From JBFELU01 sp041572755 (GTDB lineage: Bacteria; Actinomycetota; Acidimicrobiia; Spongiisociales; UBA11373): a DNA stretch of 36,142 bases. Below, piece by piece: positions 8,464 to 16,240 of the stretch. The first letter of the stretch is position 1. Every line of letters begins with the position of its first letter. The stretch is taken from assembly GCA_041572755.1 (NCBI GenBank), contig JBFFRY010000026.1:1-36142 (forward strand), read 5' to 3'. A model generated the notes under the pieces. It did no database searches. It was not told where the DNA came from and worked only from the letters and a program-made list of their open reading frames with translations. The position numbers and the translations under genes are program-made.

Positions 8464-8482
8464 CCAACGCCGACGTCGTTGG
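8464..8482. promoter_or_regulatory. 6-bp inverted repeat upstream of msrA
   Basis: CCAACG (8464-8469) and CGTTGG (8477-8482) are a perfect inverted repeat with a 7-nt spacer containing the palindromic core CGACGTCG overlap. It lies 22 bp before the msrA start and could be an operator or a hairpin in the leader. Confidence 0.25.
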
Positions 8483-8504
8483 TGACGTAGCGAGAGGAGA
8501 TGCC

Positions 8505-8975
8505 ATGGCGACTGAGAAAGCCGTGTTCGCAGCGGGATGCTTCTGGGGGGTCGAGGACGCGTTTCGTCGCGTTCCCGGCGTCGTCGGAACCGCCGTCGGC
8601 TACACGGGCGGCACGACCGACCGGCCCACCTACGAGGCGGTGTGCACCGACAAGACCGGCCACGCAGAAGCGGTCGAAGTCGAGTACGACCCCGAGGTGA
8701 TCGACTACAAGGGGCTCCTCGACGTCTTCTGGTCCGTCCACGACCCCACGCAGCTCAACCGTCAAGGCCCCGACATCGGTACCCAGTACCGCTCGGCCAT
8801 CTTCGCCCTCACCCCGGAGCAGGAGGAGGAGGCACGACGCTCGTTGGAGGTTCTGGAGGAATCCGGCAGCGCCGGCGGCCGGGTGGTGACGCAGGTCAAT
8901 CCCGCCGCCGCCTTCCACAAGGCCGAGGAATATCACCAGCAGTACTACGAGAGGCGGGTCGGCGGCGCCGGCTAG
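8505..8975 (+). CDS. msrA: Peptide methionine sulfoxide reductase MsrA
   Basis: MsrA reduces the S-diastereomer of methionine sulfoxide in proteins and free methionine, using thioredoxin. The 156-residue product has the catalytic motif AAGCFWG with the active cysteine at residue 12, plus VGTAVGYTGG, YEAVCTDKTGHAEAVEV, FWSVHDPTQLNRQGPDIGTQYRS and EEYHQQYY, all typical. I chose the ATG at 8505 because it follows AGAGGAG (8493-8499) at 5 nt and puts the GCFWG motif at its usual distance; the frame is open further upstream without family similarity. The stop overlaps the convergent membrane protein gene by 4 bp. A separate msrB lies at about 25 kb and a thioredoxin at 22.7 kb. Confidence 0.95.
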   Translation: MATEKAVFAAGCFWGVEDAFRRVPGVVGTAVGYTGGTTDRPTYEAVCTDKTGHAEAVEVEYDPEVIDYKGLLDVFWSVHDPTQLNRQGPDIGTQYRSAIFALTPEQEEEARRSLEVLEESGSAGGRVVTQVNPAAAFHKAEEYHQQYYERRVGGAG

Positions 8976-10036
8976 GTCTCAACCCGCACGGCTCGGCGCC
9001 ACACGCCGTAGGAAGCGACTCCCAGCACCACCTGCAGCAGATAGGTGAGTGCCCGGTACACGAGCACTGCCGCCACCACGGCAGCTTCGTCACCTCCGGC
9101 CACCACCAGTGCCGCAGCCATCCCGACCTCGACGACACCGATCCCTCCCGGGGTGATCGGAAGCGCGGTGGCCAACCGAACGATCGCAAAGGCACCGAAC
9201 GCTTCTGCGCCGGTCACCTGCTCGACAGAGACGCCCATCGCCCTCAGCGACAGCCACAGGAGGGTGAACAGGGACAGATGGCTGACCAGGGTCGCCAAGC
9301 TCAGCCAGTGCCATCGCTGCCTGAGCAAGACGGCACTCCGTTCCTGGAACCGAGCGAACCGATCGCTCCAACCGACCACCGGAGCGCGACGGAAGACCCG
9401 CCGGATCCCCGACACGATGCGAGCCAGCAGACGCCCCGCACCCCGCGCCAGGCGCTCGCTCGTCGTGACGGCCACCAAGACGACCACCGCACCGATCAGC
9501 AGGAGCAGTCCGGCAGCGGCCGCCGACAGCAGCCCCTCGTTGACATCGCCTTCGAGGGCGAGCACCAACAGGGCCACCACGGGAAGGGCGAACTTGACCA
9601 GCGTGTTCCACCATCCCGTCAGCACCGCGGCCAGTGCGATCGCCGAGCCCTGATGGCCGAATGAGGACAAGATCGCGTAGGTCACGCCGATTCCCAACAG
9701 GCTCCCCGCCGGCACGGTGTTGGTCACCGCGGTCGAGATCTGGCCGGTGAGAAACGCATGGCTGAGACGGAGCCCGGGCAGTGCCGCCACCATCACGAAC
9801 TGATAGCTGAGGATGTTCCACGCCGAAACGGTCAAGAGGAGCGCGATCTGGGCCCCGGTCAGAGTGCCGACCGAATTCCAGACTTCGTCGAGGTCGGCCA
9901 GGCGGGGCAGCACCCCGACGAGGAGACCGACCCCGATCGCCACAGAAGCAGCCGCGCGCAGGAACCGGCCTACGGTAGAACGGCGGCCCTCCGCGGGATC
10001 GGTCGCCGGCTCGGGGCCGGAGGGAACATCCTCCAT
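8972..10036 (-). CDS. Flippase-like membrane protein (LPG synthase TM / UPF0104 family)
   Basis: The 354-residue protein has roughly eight hydrophobic segments. It carries the family signatures: an early SVGTLTGAQIALLL region, the TNTVPAGSLLGIGVTYAIL segment, and the C-terminal ALPITPGGIGVVEVGMAAAL motif seen in the transmembrane domain of lysylphosphatidylglycerol synthase and AglD/YbhN-like proteins. It lacks the soluble transferase domain of MprF, so a lipid translocation role is more likely than tRNA-dependent lysylation. The frame is open to 10156, but I chose the ATG at 10036 because TAGGGT (10045-10050) lies 8 nt upstream and residues before it look non-coding. It is divergent from the giant STAND/PAP2/kinase gene, and related domains sometimes occur fused in actinobacteria (from memory). 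Confidence 0.85.
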   Translation of the reverse strand: MEDVPSGPEPATDPAEGRRSTVGRFLRAAASVAIGVGLLVGVLPRLADLDEVWNSVGTLTGAQIALLLTVSAWNILSYQFVMVAALPGLRLSHAFLTGQISTAVTNTVPAGSLLGIGVTYAILSSFGHQGSAIALAAVLTGWWNTLVKFALPVVALLVLALEGDVNEGLLSAAAAGLLLLIGAVVVLVAVTTSERLARGAGRLLARIVSGIRRVFRRAPVVGWSDRFARFQERSAVLLRQRWHWLSLATLVSHLSLFTLLWLSLRAMGVSVEQVTGAEAFGAFAIVRLATALPITPGGIGVVEVGMAAALVVAGGDEAAVVAAVLVYRALTYLLQVVLGVASYGVWRRAVRVET

Positions 10037-10044
10037 CGATCCAG

Positions 10045-10086
10045 ACCCTAACGCGGACGCAGGAGCGCGCTGCCGTGAGTTAGGTT
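10045..10086. promoter_or_regulatory. Divergent promoter region between flippase-like gene and giant fusion gene
   Basis: On the minus strand TAGGGT (10045-10050) lies 8 nt from the ATG at 10036. On the plus strand TAGGTT (10081-10086) could start a transcript about 20 nt upstream of the ATG at 10113. The two genes are thus likely expressed from a shared 76-bp region. Confidence 0.4.
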
Positions 10087-10112
10087 GACCGGGGAAGGAG
10101 ACACCGAGGACG

Positions 10113-13100
10113 ATGAGCGACGTCGGGGCAACAGCCACACCGGTACGGCTTCCCACCTACCACGATGCCTTCATCGGGCGGGAAGACGATCTCGCAGCGC
10201 TGCAGGCGGCACTCGAGGCTCATCGGCTCGTCACGCTCACGGGGGCAGGAGGCGCCGGAAAGACCCGTCTGGCCGTCGAGGCCGCTCACCGGCTCGTCTC
10301 CGTCTACCCCGACGGCGTCTGGTTGGTCCGACTCAGCGAGCTTCCCGGGGCGGCAGGACTGACTGATGCAGTGGCCGAGGCGATAGGCGTCGGGGGGAGC
10401 CGGGCCCGAGCGGTCGTGGTCGCCACCGAGGCCCCACGGGAGCTGGTCGAGGAGATCGTCGACCACCTGGAACCGCGGCAGGCGCTGCTCATCCTGGACC
10501 ACTGTGAGCACGCCCTCGGGGCGGTCGCCGAGGTGACACGCGTGCTCTCCCATCGATGTCCCGACCTGACGATTCTCTCGACGAGCCTGCAACCACTCCG
10601 TGTCGCCGGGGAGCATCTCCGACTGGTCCCGCCGATGCAGGTCCCCGACGAAGAAGACCCGCCGGCTGCGATTGCGGAGAACGAATCCGTCCTGCTCTTC
10701 GCCGACCGGGCGCACGCGTCCCGCCCCGATTTCGCTCTCACCGAGCAAGCCTTGCCGCTCGTCGCCGGGATCTGTCGCACCCTGGAGGGCAATCCCCTGG
10801 GAATCGAGCTCGCCGCCGCCCGGGTGGGAGTTCTCGACCTCCGCCAGATCGCCGACCGCCTCGAGGACCAGTTCCGCCTTCTCACCGGCGGGGACGACAG
10901 CCGCGGTGACCATCACGCCACGCTGCGGGCGACGGTCGAGACCTCGTACGAGCTCCTGACCCCACCAGAGCGGCTGGTGTTCACCCGCATGTCGGTGTTT
11001 CCGGGGACCTTCACGCTCGAAGCTGCCGAAGCCGTCGTGAGCGGGCCGGATCTCACCGCCGCATCCGTGCTCGACCTGGTGGCCGGGCTGATCTCGAAGT
11101 CGATTCTGCTCGTGGTTGCCGGAGGCGGCGACCAGCGCCGCTACCGCCTGCCCACCACTCTGCGGCGGTACGCCGAGGAGAGACTGGCGGAGCGCTCCGA
11201 GATGGGCGAGCGCCGCGACCGGCACGCCGAACATTTCTCGGCCCTCGCCACCGCCATGCTCCCCGAGCTGCGAGGACCCCGCCAGGTCGCCGCACTGAAT
11301 CGGCTCGAGGCGGAGGATCACAACCTGCGAGCGGCCCTCGACCATGCCATCGACGCCGGGAATGCCACGACGGCCAGGGCGCTGGTCGGCAGCCTCTACT
11401 GGTACTGGTACGTGCGGTGGGACTCCGAGGCGCTGGGTCTCGCCCGTCGCGCCCTCGCCGTGGACGGCGAGGTGGAGCCCGCAATACATGCCTCTGCGCT
11501 CGTCGGAACCGGACTACTGACCGGAGTCTCGGGGAGCGGCGAGGAAGCGACCGAGCTTCTGAGGCAGGCGGCCGAGATCTATCGCGGGCTCGCCAACCCG
11601 GTGGGGGAGGGCGAGGCCCACCTCTATGCAGGCATCGGGGCCCAGGCGCGGGGCGACTCCGAGAGCTCGGATCGCGAGCTCCATCGGGCGGCCGAGGTGT
11701 TCGCCGCGGGCGGCATCGACCTCGGTGTGGCCTGGGCGCGCTGGTTCCAGACCACCAACGCCGAACGGCGAGGCGACATCGACAAGGCGCTCGACCTCGC
11801 CGAGGAGGCCCTGCGCGGTTTCAGGGCTGCGGGGGATGCGTTTGGCCTCGCCAACGGGATGGCTTCGCTGGGCACCCTCCACCGGCGCCGCGGTCGTGTC
11901 GATCGAGCGGTCGACCTCCACACCGAGGCCGTTGCCACCTTCCGCGAGATCGGCGACCGGGGCCGCACCGCAGCGGCACTCGGCTCCCTCGCCATCGACG
12001 AACGTCAACGGGGCAACCTCGATCGATCGATCGAGTTGCTCACCGAGGGTCTGGAGATCGCCTCAGAGGTAGGGGCCACACCGGCGGTTGCCGAAGCGCA
12101 CTACCTACTCGGAGAGTCGCTCCGCCGCTCAGGTGACCTCGATGTTGCTGAAGACCACTTCCGCGCCGCACTGGAGACCGCCAGCCGGAGTCCGGGCAGT
12201 GAGGCCCGGGCGACGGCGATTCTCGCGGTTGAGGGCCTGGCGGTGGTGTCGGCGGAGAGGGGGCGCTACGAACGCCTCGTGCGCCTCATCGCCGCTGCAT
12301 CCCGGCGCAGGGAAGAAGCCAGGGTTCCCCCCGGCGGCGACCGGCGGCGCGCCCACGAAGCGATACTCATGACCGCCCGCCGCCAGCTCGGTCCCGTCCG
12401 CTATCAAAAGGTCTGGGACGGGGGAAGGCGCATGGATCGACGCCAGACCTTCGCCGCGGCCCTGAGCACGGAGGAGCCGGGCGAGGGCGTCCTGTCCCTG
12501 GAGCAGGTCGAACTGGGGGAGCGCGTTGCCCGTCAACTCGATGCGGTGGGGGATCGCCTCGAAGTCCGGGTGGCGGGGATTCGTCTCAAGGGACGGCGAC
12601 GGCGCCCGACGGGAGAGCGTCCACCGCTCCCGATTCAGCTGCGGGCCTCCGGCCGACTGTGGCTGGTGCTCGGAACCACGGTGGTCGCGGTGTGGGTTTC
12701 GCTCTTCCTCTGGCCGGAAACGTCGGGCTGGTGGGACGACCGCGACAGGAGCGTTCTCGTCTGGATGCTCGATGGTCGAACCGCCTGGTTGACGACCCTG
12801 ACCCAGGCTCTCCATGCCCTCGGCCAGCCCTGGGCCTGGCGCCCGCTGCGCTGGCTGGCCCTCGGTGCCCTGGCCGCCACCCGCCGCTGGCGGCACTTCT
12901 TCGTGGCGCTTCTGGCGTTTCTGTCGCTGGAGGTGATCGTCAACGCCGTCGTGGTGGCCATCGCCCGACCCCGGCCCCCCGTCGATGCGATCGGGTCGTG
13001 GACCGGCTACGCCCATCCTTCGGCCGAAGTGGCCTCCCTGTCGGTGACTCTCGCGGTGATCGGAATCTCCCTGGTCCCGGGAGGCCGGTGGAGGACCGTC

Positions 13101-14222
13101 TGGATGTGGGTCTCAGGCATCACCGTGGCGGCGTTGGTCGGATCCCGCCTCTACCTGGGCATCGATCGCCTCACCGATGGTGTCGTCGGAGCCATCTTCG
13201 GATTGGCGATCGCCATCCTGCTCTTCCGGGTCCTCGTTCCGGAGTCGATCTTCCCGGTCGCCTTCCGGCGAGCACGCACCGCCCATCTCGACGTGACGGG
13301 CCGAAGGGGTCGCGCCATCGAACAGGCGACGGCCGACCAGCTCGGGATCACGGTCAAGGAGATCACACCGTTCGGGCTGGCGGGCTCGGGCGGATCGACC
13401 CCGCTCCGGCTCACCGTGGAAGGCGATCCGGACACATACCTCTTCGCCAAGCTCTACGCCCGCAATCATCTGCGGGCCGACCGCTGGTACAAGCTGGGCC
13501 GCACGATCCTCTATGGGGCCCTGGAGGACGAGGTCCGTTTCACCTCGGTGCGGCGTTTGGTCGAGTACGAGGATTATCTGCTGCTCACGATGCGCAAGGC
13601 GCAGATCCCCTCGGCGGACCCGTACGGGATCGTCGAGATCACTCCCGATCGTGAGTACCTGATCGTCACCGAGTTCCTCGCCGACGCCGTCGAGATCGGT
13701 GACCTCGAGGCCGACGATGCGGTCATGGATTCGGCACTCCTGGTGGTACGAAGGCTGTGGGACGAGGGTCTGGCACATCGCGACATCAAGCCGGCCAACG
13801 TCATGGTGCGTGACGATCGCGTCCGGCTCATCGACGTGGCTTTTGCGACGATTCGGCCCACCCCATGGCGGCAGGCCGTCGATCTCGCCAACATGCTGCT
13901 CGTGCTCGCCGTGAGAACCGACCCGGCGCGGGTCTACGAGCGGGCTCTGCAGTACTTCGCCCCCGAGGACATCGCCGAGGCCTTCGCGGCGACCCGGGGC
14001 ATCACGATGCCCCGCCAGCTGAGCAATGCGGTCAAGGAACGCCTCCACGACACCGGGACCGACCTGATCGCCGAGTTCAGAGCGTTGGCGCCTCCGGCCG
14101 AGCCGATTCGCGTGCAGCGCTGGAGCCTGCGTCGATTCGGCCTGGCCCTCGGTGCGGCATTGGTGGCGTTCATCCTGCTGGCGTTCGTCATCGAGAACGC
14201 GTCGGGAAGGGGATTCCTATGA
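10113..14222 (+). CDS. Giant fusion: STAND/NB-ARC-type ATPase - TPR - degenerate PAP2 membrane domain - protein kinase-like domain
   Basis: This 1369-residue open frame has four parts. Residues about 18-340 form a STAND-type NTPase with P-loop GAGGAGKT (44-51), Walker B LLILDH (125-130) and the GNPLGIELAAAR segment (227-237), like the ATPase domain of large actinobacterial regulators but without a DNA-binding domain. Residues about 400-740 are TPR-like helical repeats. Residues about 847-1042 are a multi-pass membrane domain of PAP2 type: ARPRPP (951-956), PSAE (969-972) and SRLYLGIDRLTD (1011-1022). Both histidines of the canonical PSGH and SRxxxxxHxxxD motifs are replaced, by Glu972 and Asp1018. 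Residues about 1085-1325 are kinase-like with FAKLY (Lys1113), HRDIKPANV (1222-1230) and an aspartate in LIDVAF (Asp1241). A final membrane helix spans about 1342-1361. The stop overlaps the next gene (ATGA). Confidence 0.85.
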   Translation: MSDVGATATPVRLPTYHDAFIGREDDLAALQAALEAHRLVTLTGAGGAGKTRLAVEAAHRLVSVYPDGVWLVRLSELPGAAGLTDAVAEAIGVGGSRARAVVVATEAPRELVEEIVDHLEPRQALLILDHCEHALGAVAEVTRVLSHRCPDLTILSTSLQPLRVAGEHLRLVPPMQVPDEEDPPAAIAENESVLLFADRAHASRPDFALTEQALPLVAGICRTLEGNPLGIELAAARVGVLDLRQIADRLEDQFRLLTGGDDSRGDHHATLRATVETSYELLTPPERLVFTRMSVFPGTFTLEAAEAVVSGPDLTAASVLDLVAGLISKSILLVVAGGGDQRRYRLPTTLRRYAEERLAERSEMGERRDRHAEHFSALATAMLPELRGPRQVAALNRLEAEDHNLRAALDHAIDAGNATTARALVGSLYWYWYVRWDSEALGLARRALAVDGEVEPAIHASALVGTGLLTGVSGSGEEATELLRQAAEIYRGLANPVGEGEAHLYAGIGAQARGDSESSDRELHRAAEVFAAGGIDLGVAWARWFQTTNAERRGDIDKALDLAEEALRGFRAAGDAFGLANGMASLGTLHRRRGRVDRAVDLHTEAVATFREIGDRGRTAAALGSLAIDERQRGNLDRSIELLTEGLEIASEVGATPAVAEAHYLLGESLRRSGDLDVAEDHFRAALETASRSPGSEARATAILAVEGLAVVSAERGRYERLVRLIAAASRRREEARVPPGGDRRRAHEAILMTARRQLGPVRYQKVWDGGRRMDRRQTFAAALSTEEPGEGVLSLEQVELGERVARQLDAVGDRLEVRVAGIRLKGRRRRPTGERPPLPIQLRASGRLWLVLGTTVVAVWVSLFLWPETSGWWDDRDRSVLVWMLDGRTAWLTTLTQALHALGQPWAWRPLRWLALGALAATRRWRHFFVALLAFLSLEVIVNAVVVAIARPRPPVDAIGSWTGYAHPSAEVASLSVTLAVIGISLVPGGRWRTVWMWVSGITVAALVGSRLYLGIDRLTDGVVGAIFGLAIAILLFRVLVPESIFPVAFRRARTAHLDVTGRRGRAIEQATADQLGITVKEITPFGLAGSGGSTPLRLTVEGDPDTYLFAKLYARNHLRADRWYKLGRTILYGALEDEVRFTSVRRLVEYEDYLLLTMRKAQIPSADPYGIVEITPDREYLIVTEFLADAVEIGDLEADDAVMDSALLVVRRLWDEGLAHRDIKPANVMVRDDRVRLIDVAFATIRPTPWRQAVDLANMLLVLAVRTDPARVYERALQYFAPEDIAEAFAATRGITMPRQLSNAVKERLHDTGTDLIAEFRALAPPAEPIRVQRWSLRRFGLALGAALVAFILLAFVIENASGRGFL

Positions 14223-15052
14223 GATCGATCCGGGTGATCGTCTCCACCGCCCTTCTGGTGAGCGCCTGCTCGGCGGGCGCACGACTCGGCCGAGATCTGC
14301 CGCTCTGCGGCGACTATGTGGGACGGACGACCGTGATGCAGACGCTGGCGGTGCCCACTGCGGCCTTCGGCCCCTGCATCGACGACCTCCCCCTGGGGTG
14401 GGATTACCAGCATCAGGAGGCCGAATCGGGAAGAGTCCGGTTCTGGATCGATTCGGCTCAACTCGGTGATGACTTCCTCACCATCATCCTCACGGAGACG
14501 TGCGACACATCGATGGCGTTTCACACCGCGGATCCCCACCCCGAGATCAGAGCTCTCAGCGAGGGCCCGCTCACCGTGGAGGCAGTCTCGATCACCGTCA
14601 TACCCCGGACCGAGGACTCGGTCGACTACGCAACCGAGATCGCGGTCGACATCTCCGGTTCTGAGCTCAAGGGACGTCCGGTCAATGTGAATCTCGATGC
14701 TCGCGACGTGTCCGTGGAGACGAGGGTCTCGAGTGCGAAGGCATCCGGCGGGCACGCTCTCGTGGTTGGAATGACCGAGGAAATGCGGCGCACCGTTGAG
14801 TTGGTCGAGGCCGACGGCTCCGAGACCAAGTCGGTGGAGGATGCACTCGAGGACATCGAGGATGACATCTCTGAGCCTCGCTATCGGGCGTCCTGGTTCT
14901 TTCTCTTCGAGGGGGGATGCATCGAGTGGGCGTTCGATGCCCGCGGTGAAGGTGTGGGAACGCTGCTCGAAGACGTCGACCGCGCCCTCGACTTCTACGA
15001 CCTCGCTTCGATGCGTGAGTGGGCGGTTCGCAACGGTCTCCTGATCGAATAA
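14219..15052 (+). CDS. Putative lipoprotein of unknown function
   Basis: The 277-residue protein starts at an ATG that overlaps the stop of the giant fusion gene (ATGA), so the two are translationally coupled. The N-terminus has a basic start (MRSIR), a hydrophobic stretch and a lipobox-like LVSAC with the cysteine at residue 17, which indicates a lipoprotein anchored on the outer face of the membrane. The mature part is acidic, with alternating hydrophobic segments suggesting a beta-rich fold, and a cluster of Asp/Glu at about residues 200-221. Further cysteines occur near residues 28, 49, 95 and 240. No known family was recognised. The coupling suggests it works with the membrane/kinase protein. 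Confidence 0.75.
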   Translation: MRSIRVIVSTALLVSACSAGARLGRDLPLCGDYVGRTTVMQTLAVPTAAFGPCIDDLPLGWDYQHQEAESGRVRFWIDSAQLGDDFLTIILTETCDTSMAFHTADPHPEIRALSEGPLTVEAVSITVIPRTEDSVDYATEIAVDISGSELKGRPVNVNLDARDVSVETRVSSAKASGGHALVVGMTEEMRRTVELVEADGSETKSVEDALEDIEDDISEPRYRASWFFLFEGGCIEWAFDARGEGVGTLLEDVDRALDFYDLASMREWAVRNGLLIE

Positions 15053-15084
15053 CGCCACACCGGTGTCCTGCGAGAATCGGAGCC

Positions 15085-15633
15085 ATGTCCTCCGTGGGAA
15101 CGCTGCTGGTGGCCGGAACGGGTCTCTTCGACCCCAACTTCATCCGCACGGTCGTGCTGGTCTGCGGTCGCAGCGACGACGGATTCTTTGGGATCGTCCT
15201 GAATCGACCCACCGACATCCCGGTGGGTGATCACCTCCCCGGATGGGTGGAGCAGCTGGCCCGTCCCGAGGTGGTGTTCGTGGGGGGGCCGGTGCAGCCG
15301 GAGACTGCCGTGGGTCTGGCGCGGCTCCGTGGGTCGAGCGTTCCCCCCGGCTTCGAAACGATCGCCGGTCCGGTCGGGCTCATCGATCTGTCCAATCCCC
15401 CCGGGGACGCGGCCGGATCTCTCTCTTCGCTTCGGGTCTTCAGCGGCTATGCCGGATGGGGTCCCGGCCAGCTCGAGGCCGAGGTGGACGCAGGCGATTG
15501 GCATCAGGTGCCGGTGGAGCGAGGGGACCCCTTCGTCGAGGATCCCGGTTCATTGTGGAGATCGGTCCTGCGACGCCAGGAAGGCTCGCTCGCCTGGTAC
15601 GCCGACTTCCCTCCACACCCGTCCCTCAACTGA
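15085..15633 (+). CDS. YqgE/AlgH family protein (DUF179)
   Basis: The 182-residue protein matches the YqgE/AlgH family: an N-terminal GTLLVAGTGLFDPNF segment, TVVLVCGRSDDGFFGIVLNRP, a VFVGGPVQPETAVGLARL segment and the C-terminal FSGYAGWGPGQLEAEVDAGDW motif. The cellular role of the family is not settled; it has been linked to alginate regulation in Pseudomonas. I chose the ATG at 15085 since it places the conserved start at the N-terminus; the frame is open 66 nt further upstream. It is 32 bp after the lipoprotein gene but probably has its own promoter. Confidence 0.9.
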   Translation: MSSVGTLLVAGTGLFDPNFIRTVVLVCGRSDDGFFGIVLNRPTDIPVGDHLPGWVEQLARPEVVFVGGPVQPETAVGLARLRGSSVPPGFETIAGPVGLIDLSNPPGDAAGSLSSLRVFSGYAGWGPGQLEAEVDAGDWHQVPVERGDPFVEDPGSLWRSVLRRQEGSLAWYADFPPHPSLN

Positions 15634-15665
15634 AACGCGTCACATCCGATCGGCACACTGACGGC

Positions 15666-16216
15666 ATGCAGTCGGCGGCAGCCTGCATCCTCCACATGGA
15701 TCTCGACTCGTTCTACGTGTCGGTCGAGGCCCGCCGCAACCCGAGTCTCGGCGGTCGCCCCGTCGTCGTCGGCGGCGGGGTCTTCCTCTCGCCTCCCGGC
15801 TGCGAACCGACGGTCGCGAGGGGCGGACCATCACCGTCACGGCCCGCTTTGCCGACTTCGAGAACGTGACACGACGCTCCAACATCACCGGAACCACCTC
15901 GTCGACCACGATGATCTATCGCGTCGCCTGCGGCCTGCTCGACGAACTCCTCGAGAGGTCTCGGGGACGGGGCCTTCGACTGGTGGGGGTCTCCGTCGGG
16001 GGATTGAGCGACGCCCCGCCCCTGCAGCTGGAGCTCCCGCTCTCGAACGGCGGCGACCCGAGACCGGGGAGTCCCGGCGACCTCGCCCAGCGGGCCGCCG
16101 ATCGTGCCGTCGACGGAGCGCGGGCCGCGTTCGGCAGGGAGTCGGTGCACCGGGCCGCCCTGCTCGACCGGAGCCCGACCGATTCGACTGCAGCCGGCAA
16201 ACCGCCCGCTCGATGA
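15666..16216 (+). pseudogene. dinB: dinB (DNA polymerase IV) remnant with internal deletion
   Basis: The first about 38 codons read as the start of a Y-family polymerase: CILHMDLDSFYVSVEARRNP followed by LGGRPVVVGG. Then, near 15780-15787, the reading changes to another frame that encodes the C-terminal little-finger domain: SRLRTDGREGRTITVTARF, DFENVTRRSN, TTSSTTMIYRVACGLLDELL and RLVGVSVGGLSDAPPLQLELPL, ending at 16216. About 230-270 residues of palm, fingers and thumb are missing, including the second acidic active-site motif (SIDE-type), and the two parts are out of frame. This cannot encode an active polymerase. It could be a true pseudogene or an assembly artefact. It ends 24 bp from the convergent aceE stop. 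Confidence 0.8.
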
Positions 16217-16240
16217 TCCGGCGTTGGTGTGGCGGGTGGT

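Noticed and set aside
10037..10156. A 40-residue N-terminal extension of the flippase-like protein
   Set aside because: The extension is not hydrophobic or conserved-looking and would run through the start of the divergent gene. The ATG at 10036 has a well-placed hexamer.
12645..14087. Separate genes for the PAP2 and kinase domains
   Set aside because: No stop codon, frameshift or convincing ribosome binding site interrupts the 1369-codon frame; the linker at residues 745-845 is helical and charged rather than random.
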